Of a stretch of DNA of 8,013 nucleotides, positions 5,925-8,013 are shown one piece after another (position 1 is the stretch's first letter; every line of letters begins with the position of its first letter). Origin of the DNA: Methanobacteriaceae archaeon (GTDB lineage Archaea; Methanobacteriota; Methanobacteria; Methanobacteriales; Methanobacteriaceae). The stretch is from assembly GCA_030681145.1 (NCBI GenBank), contig JAUXXK010000161.1, positions 1 to 8,013 of the forward strand, in the 5' to 3' direction. Below the pieces are notes generated by a model, which had not been told where the DNA came from, made no database searches, and saw only the letters and a list, made by a program, of their open reading frames with translations. Both the position numbers and the translations under genes were made by a program.

Positions 5925-6704
5925 ATGTTTGAAAATACAGTGGATAATTACGCCCATCACAATAACCTTAAAGGAGCTAATATTTATTTTAAGGTTTTAT
6001 TTGCTATTTTAACTATGTTTATGAGCTTAATTTCCACTTCACCTATTATACCCATTATTATTGCCGTTTTAATGTCATTTTTAATAATATTTAAAGCCAA
6101 AATACCTTGGAAATTTTATCTTAAATTTTTAACCATTCCTTTTATTTTTGGATTTTTAACATTTATTTTCATGGCTTTTTTCTTTGGTTTTGGTACACCA
6201 TTATGGGAATTGAATATATTTAGTTTGACAGTCACAATCGATGGTTTTAATCTGGGATTTCTAGTATTTTCAAGAATTATGGGTGGATTTACTTGTATGG
6301 CTTTTTTATCTCTTACAACCCCCATGACCGAACTTTTTTCTGTTTTAGAAACATTTAAAATTCCAAAAATTGTATTGGAAATTGCTATGATGATGTACAG
6401 ATATATTTTTGTTTTTTTGGGTGAAGGTATTAATATGTATCATGCTCAACAAACCCGGCTTGGATATCATAGCTTTAAATCATCCTATAAATCTATGGGA
6501 ATACTTGCCAGCAATCTTTTTATTAGAACTTGGATTAAGGGCGAAAATGCATATCTTGCTATGGAATCAAGATGCTATAATGGATCTTTACATATTAATA
6601 ATTATCAAAATAAAATAGGAACTAAAAATTTGTTTATATTATTTTCTTTTGAAGCATTATTGTTAGCTGGTGTTTATTTAAGTGGAAATTTTACATTAAT
6701 TTAA
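5925..6704 (+). CDS. cbiQ: Cobalt ECF transporter transmembrane coupling subunit CbiQ (EcfT)
   Basis: From ATG 5925 the protein has 259 residues and begins MFENTVDNYAHHNNLKGAN, the usual CbiQ opening. It has several hydrophobic segments (roughly residues 21-60, 69-92, 105-128 and 235-255) and, on the cytoplasmic side, two Arg-containing coupling motifs that contact the ATPase. These are QQTRLGYHSF (about 175-184) and AMESRCYNG (about 212-220). The second has Cys where many EcfT proteins have Gly. CbiQ passes ATPase movement to CbiM. In-frame ATGs at 5892 and 5922 are alternatives; 5892 lacks an RBS and adds an atypical polar leader. The gene is 51 bases after cbiN and clearly belongs to the same cluster. 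A T run follows at 6739-6745. Confidence 0.93.
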   Translation: MFENTVDNYAHHNNLKGANIYFKVLFAILTMFMSLISTSPIIPIIIAVLMSFLIIFKAKIPWKFYLKFLTIPFIFGFLTFIFMAFFFGFGTPLWELNIFSLTVTIDGFNLGFLVFSRIMGGFTCMAFLSLTTPMTELFSVLETFKIPKIVLEIAMMMYRYIFVFLGEGINMYHAQQTRLGYHSFKSSYKSMGILASNLFIRTWIKGENAYLAMESRCYNGSLHINNYQNKIGTKNLFILFSFEALLLAGVYLSGNFTLI

Positions 6705-6738
6705 TTTTTACTTTAATTTTCAAAATGTATTTTTAGCA

Positions 6739-6745
6739 TTTTTTT
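6739..6745 (+). terminator. Oligo-T run after cbiQ
   Basis: Seven T residues lie 35 bases after the cbiQ stop, following several shorter T runs (6707-6711, 6730-6734). This is a plausible archaeal terminator or attenuation point between cbiMNQ and cbiO. Confidence 0.35.
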
Positions 6746-6840
6746 AACATAATAAACTTATAAAATTGTATAATTATTTTTCGATAATGATAACTTGATT
6801 TAATAATTCTTTAATTTTTTAGGCTTTGTTTTAACTTTAG

Positions 6841-6893
6841 GGATATTCATAAAAAATTATTTATCATATATCCAAAAAGATGATATTATATGA
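6841..6893. promoter_or_regulatory. Inverted repeats and candidate promoter upstream of cbiO
   Basis: Two interlocking dyads are present: GGATAT (6841-6846) with ATATCC (6868-6873), and TCATATA (6864-6870) with TATATGA (6887-6893), the latter separated by 16 bases. GATATTATATG (6882-6892) could act as a TATA element, with a start near 6912 and a leader of about 45 bases to the cbiO ATG. The region also has AGGTGA at 6948-6953, a strong RBS four bases before ATG 6958. The regulatory role is inferred. Confidence 0.3.
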
Positions 6894-6957
6894 AATGTTA
6901 TGTAATTATAGTTAAATTTATTTTAATTCAATTATTATTGAGTGATTAGGTGAAATA

Positions 6958-7812
6958 ATGAACATGATTGAGGCTAAGGAAATTACTTATAAATATCCTG
7001 ACGGTACTAAGGCTCTGCACGGAGTCAATTTTAATGTGGAAAAAGGGAAGATAGTAGCCCTTTTAGGACCTAATGGTGCAGGTAAATCCACACTTTTTCT
7101 ACATTTCAATGGAATTATTGAGCCTAGCTCTGGGCAAATCAACATTGCCAATGAACCATTAAAATATTCTAAATCTGCCCTTCATAAAGCTAGACAAAAA
7201 GTGGGAATCGTGTTCCAAAATCCTGATGATCAGTTATTTGCTCCGACTGTTAGAGAAGACGTGGCTTTCGGGCCGATGAACATGGGGCTATCTGGTAAAG
7301 AAGTTGATGATAGAGTTTCAAACTCCCTAGAAAAAGTGGGAATGGGTGGGTTTGAAGATAAAGCACCACATCATCTCAGTGGTGGACAGAAAAAAAGAGT
7401 TGCTATTGCAGGTATTCTGGCCATGGAACCACAAATAATGGTATTGGATGAACCTACATCTGGTCTAGATCCTAAAGGTGCCTCTCAAATTTTAAAATTA
7501 TTATATGATCTCAATAAAGAGGGTATGACTATAATTATTTCCACACATGATGTGGATATGGTTCCTATCTATGCGGATAAAATATATATCATCAGCAGTG
7601 GAGAAATAATTAAGGAAGGAAAACCGCATATAGTTTTTGGAGATGTGAAAACGATTAGAAATGCTAATTTACGTCTTCCTAGAATAGCACATCTTATGGA
7701 AATACTAAAAAAAGAGGATAAACTACTATTTTCTGAAGAATATCCACTCACCATTGGTGAAGCCCGTAGAAGTCTTTTAGAATATATTGACGGTGTTAAA
7801 GAGGATAAATAA
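6958..7812 (+). CDS. cbiO: Cobalt ECF transporter ATP-binding subunit CbiO
   Basis: This 284-aa cytoplasmic ABC ATPase powers cobalt uptake through CbiMNQ. All motifs are intact: Walker A GPNGAGKST (residues 37-45), Q-loop VFQNPDDQLF with Q87 and the ECF-typical NPDDQ, signature LSGGQKKR (140-147), Walker B MVLDEP with catalytic Glu165, D-loop SGLDP and switch His197 in STHDVD. The C-terminal 60 residues are the usual CbiO extension (LRLPRIAHLMEIL, then PLTIGEAR). The start is set by AGGTGA; a second ATG two codons later is possible. Unlike a compact operon, 253 bases separate it from cbiQ. With two copies possible per complex, a separate promoter could adjust its dose. Confidence 0.96.
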   Translation: MNMIEAKEITYKYPDGTKALHGVNFNVEKGKIVALLGPNGAGKSTLFLHFNGIIEPSSGQINIANEPLKYSKSALHKARQKVGIVFQNPDDQLFAPTVREDVAFGPMNMGLSGKEVDDRVSNSLEKVGMGGFEDKAPHHLSGGQKKRVAIAGILAMEPQIMVLDEPTSGLDPKGASQILKLLYDLNKEGMTIIISTHDVDMVPIYADKIYIISSGEIIKEGKPHIVFGDVKTIRNANLRLPRIAHLMEILKKEDKLLFSEEYPLTIGEARRSLLEYIDGVKEDK

Positions 7813-7862
7813 AAATCTTATATTTAAATATCTCATAATCTAAATAATAGTAACTTAAATGA

Positions 7863-7871
7863 TTTTTTTTT
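7863..7871 (+). terminator. Oligo-T run after cbiO
   Basis: Nine consecutive T residues lie 50 bases after the cbiO stop. This is the longest T run in the window and the best terminator candidate, separating the transporter genes from riboflavin synthase. Confidence 0.5.
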
Positions 7872-7895
7872 CAAGAAAAATTATTTATTTCATAA

Positions 7896-7934
7896 TTATA
7901 TATATCTTGATTTTAAGTCAAATTATATTGGTGA
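7896..7934 (+). promoter_or_regulatory. Promoter and RBS of the riboflavin synthase gene
   Basis: A TATA-like ATTATATATAT sits at 7895-7905, and GGTGA at 7930-7934 lies 5 bases before ATG 7940. The predicted transcription start, near 7925, gives a very short leader carrying just the RBS. Confidence 0.5.
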
Positions 7935-7939
7935 AAAAA

Positions 7940-8013
7940 ATGAAGAAAATAGGTATATGTGATACCACTTTTGCCCGTTTTGATATGGGTGCTGCAGCAA
8001 TCGATGAAATAAA
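7940..8013 (+). CDS. ribC: Archaeal riboflavin synthase, first 24 codons (runs off the right edge)
   Basis: The visible start MKKIGICDTTFARFDMGAAA matches the conserved N terminus of archaeal-type riboflavin synthase (typically K-x-G-I-x-D-T-T-F-A-R-x-D-M), an enzyme unrelated to the bacterial trimeric form. It makes riboflavin from two molecules of 6,7-dimethyl-8-ribityllumazine (EC 2.5.1.9), the precursor of FMN, FAD and the methanogen cofactor F420. About 24 residues of a protein normally near 150 are visible, so integrity cannot be judged. The RBS and TATA box support the start. Confidence 0.85.
   Translation, partial: MKKIGICDTTFARFDMGAAAIDEI

Noticed and set aside
6864..6893. TCATATA-N16-TATATGA as a NikR-type nickel operator
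   Set aside because: The 16-base spacing recalls the E. coli NikR site (GTATGA-N16-TCATAC), but the arms are in the opposite orientation and the DNA is very AT-rich; not enough to name a regulator.

Overview
The window looks like a stretch of ordinary chromosome from an archaeon, most probably a mesophilic Methanobacteriales methanogen of the Methanobacterium type. The evidence is the set of protein families (deoxyhypusine synthase, archaeal-type riboflavin synthase, archaeal orotidine-5'-phosphate decarboxylase, an HTH plus CBS regulator, a CbiMNQO cobalt transporter). Strongly AT-rich spacers, archaeal TATA boxes and AGGTGA-type ribosome binding sites agree with this. The genus is inferred from general resemblance, not from a database search.

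Layout. The left edge holds the 5' end of a NUDIX hydrolase gene on the minus strand (1-140). A long AT-rich spacer (141-698) follows; it carries an inverted repeat upstream of the NUDIX gene and a short Cys/His-rich open frame (401-547) without a start codon, probably a broken small gene. Next on the plus strand come a 76-aa membrane protein (699-929), an HTH/CBS-pair regulator (1205-2086), deoxyhypusine synthase (2245-3189) and an unrecognised 195-aa multi-pass membrane protein with a DDxxDxxxD motif (3266-3853). pyrF lies on the minus strand (3979-4626) and appears to be transcribed from a leaderless promoter. Divergent from it is the cobalt ECF transporter cluster: cbiM (4884-5567), cbiN (5568-5873), cbiQ (about 5925-6704) and, after an unusual 253-bp gap, cbiO (6958-7812). 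The right edge cuts off the first 24 codons of archaeal riboflavin synthase (from 7940).

How the genes work together. CbiM/CbiN (substrate capture), CbiQ (transmembrane coupling) and CbiO (ATPase) should form one cobalt importer, which a methanogen needs for corrinoid cofactors. The other genes are unrelated housekeeping functions: hypusination of aIF5A, UMP synthesis, riboflavin synthesis and nucleotide-type hydrolysis. I see no mobile element, CRISPR array, toxin-antitoxin pair, rRNA or tRNA, and no convincing undescribed multi-gene system.

The points most worth a second look are the duplicated promoter/inverted-repeat region before cbiM, the split of cbiO from cbiMNQ, the membrane protein with the acidic motif, and the broken Cys/His-rich frame. 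Several start codons are chosen on ribosome-binding-site grounds and are shorter than the longest open frames.
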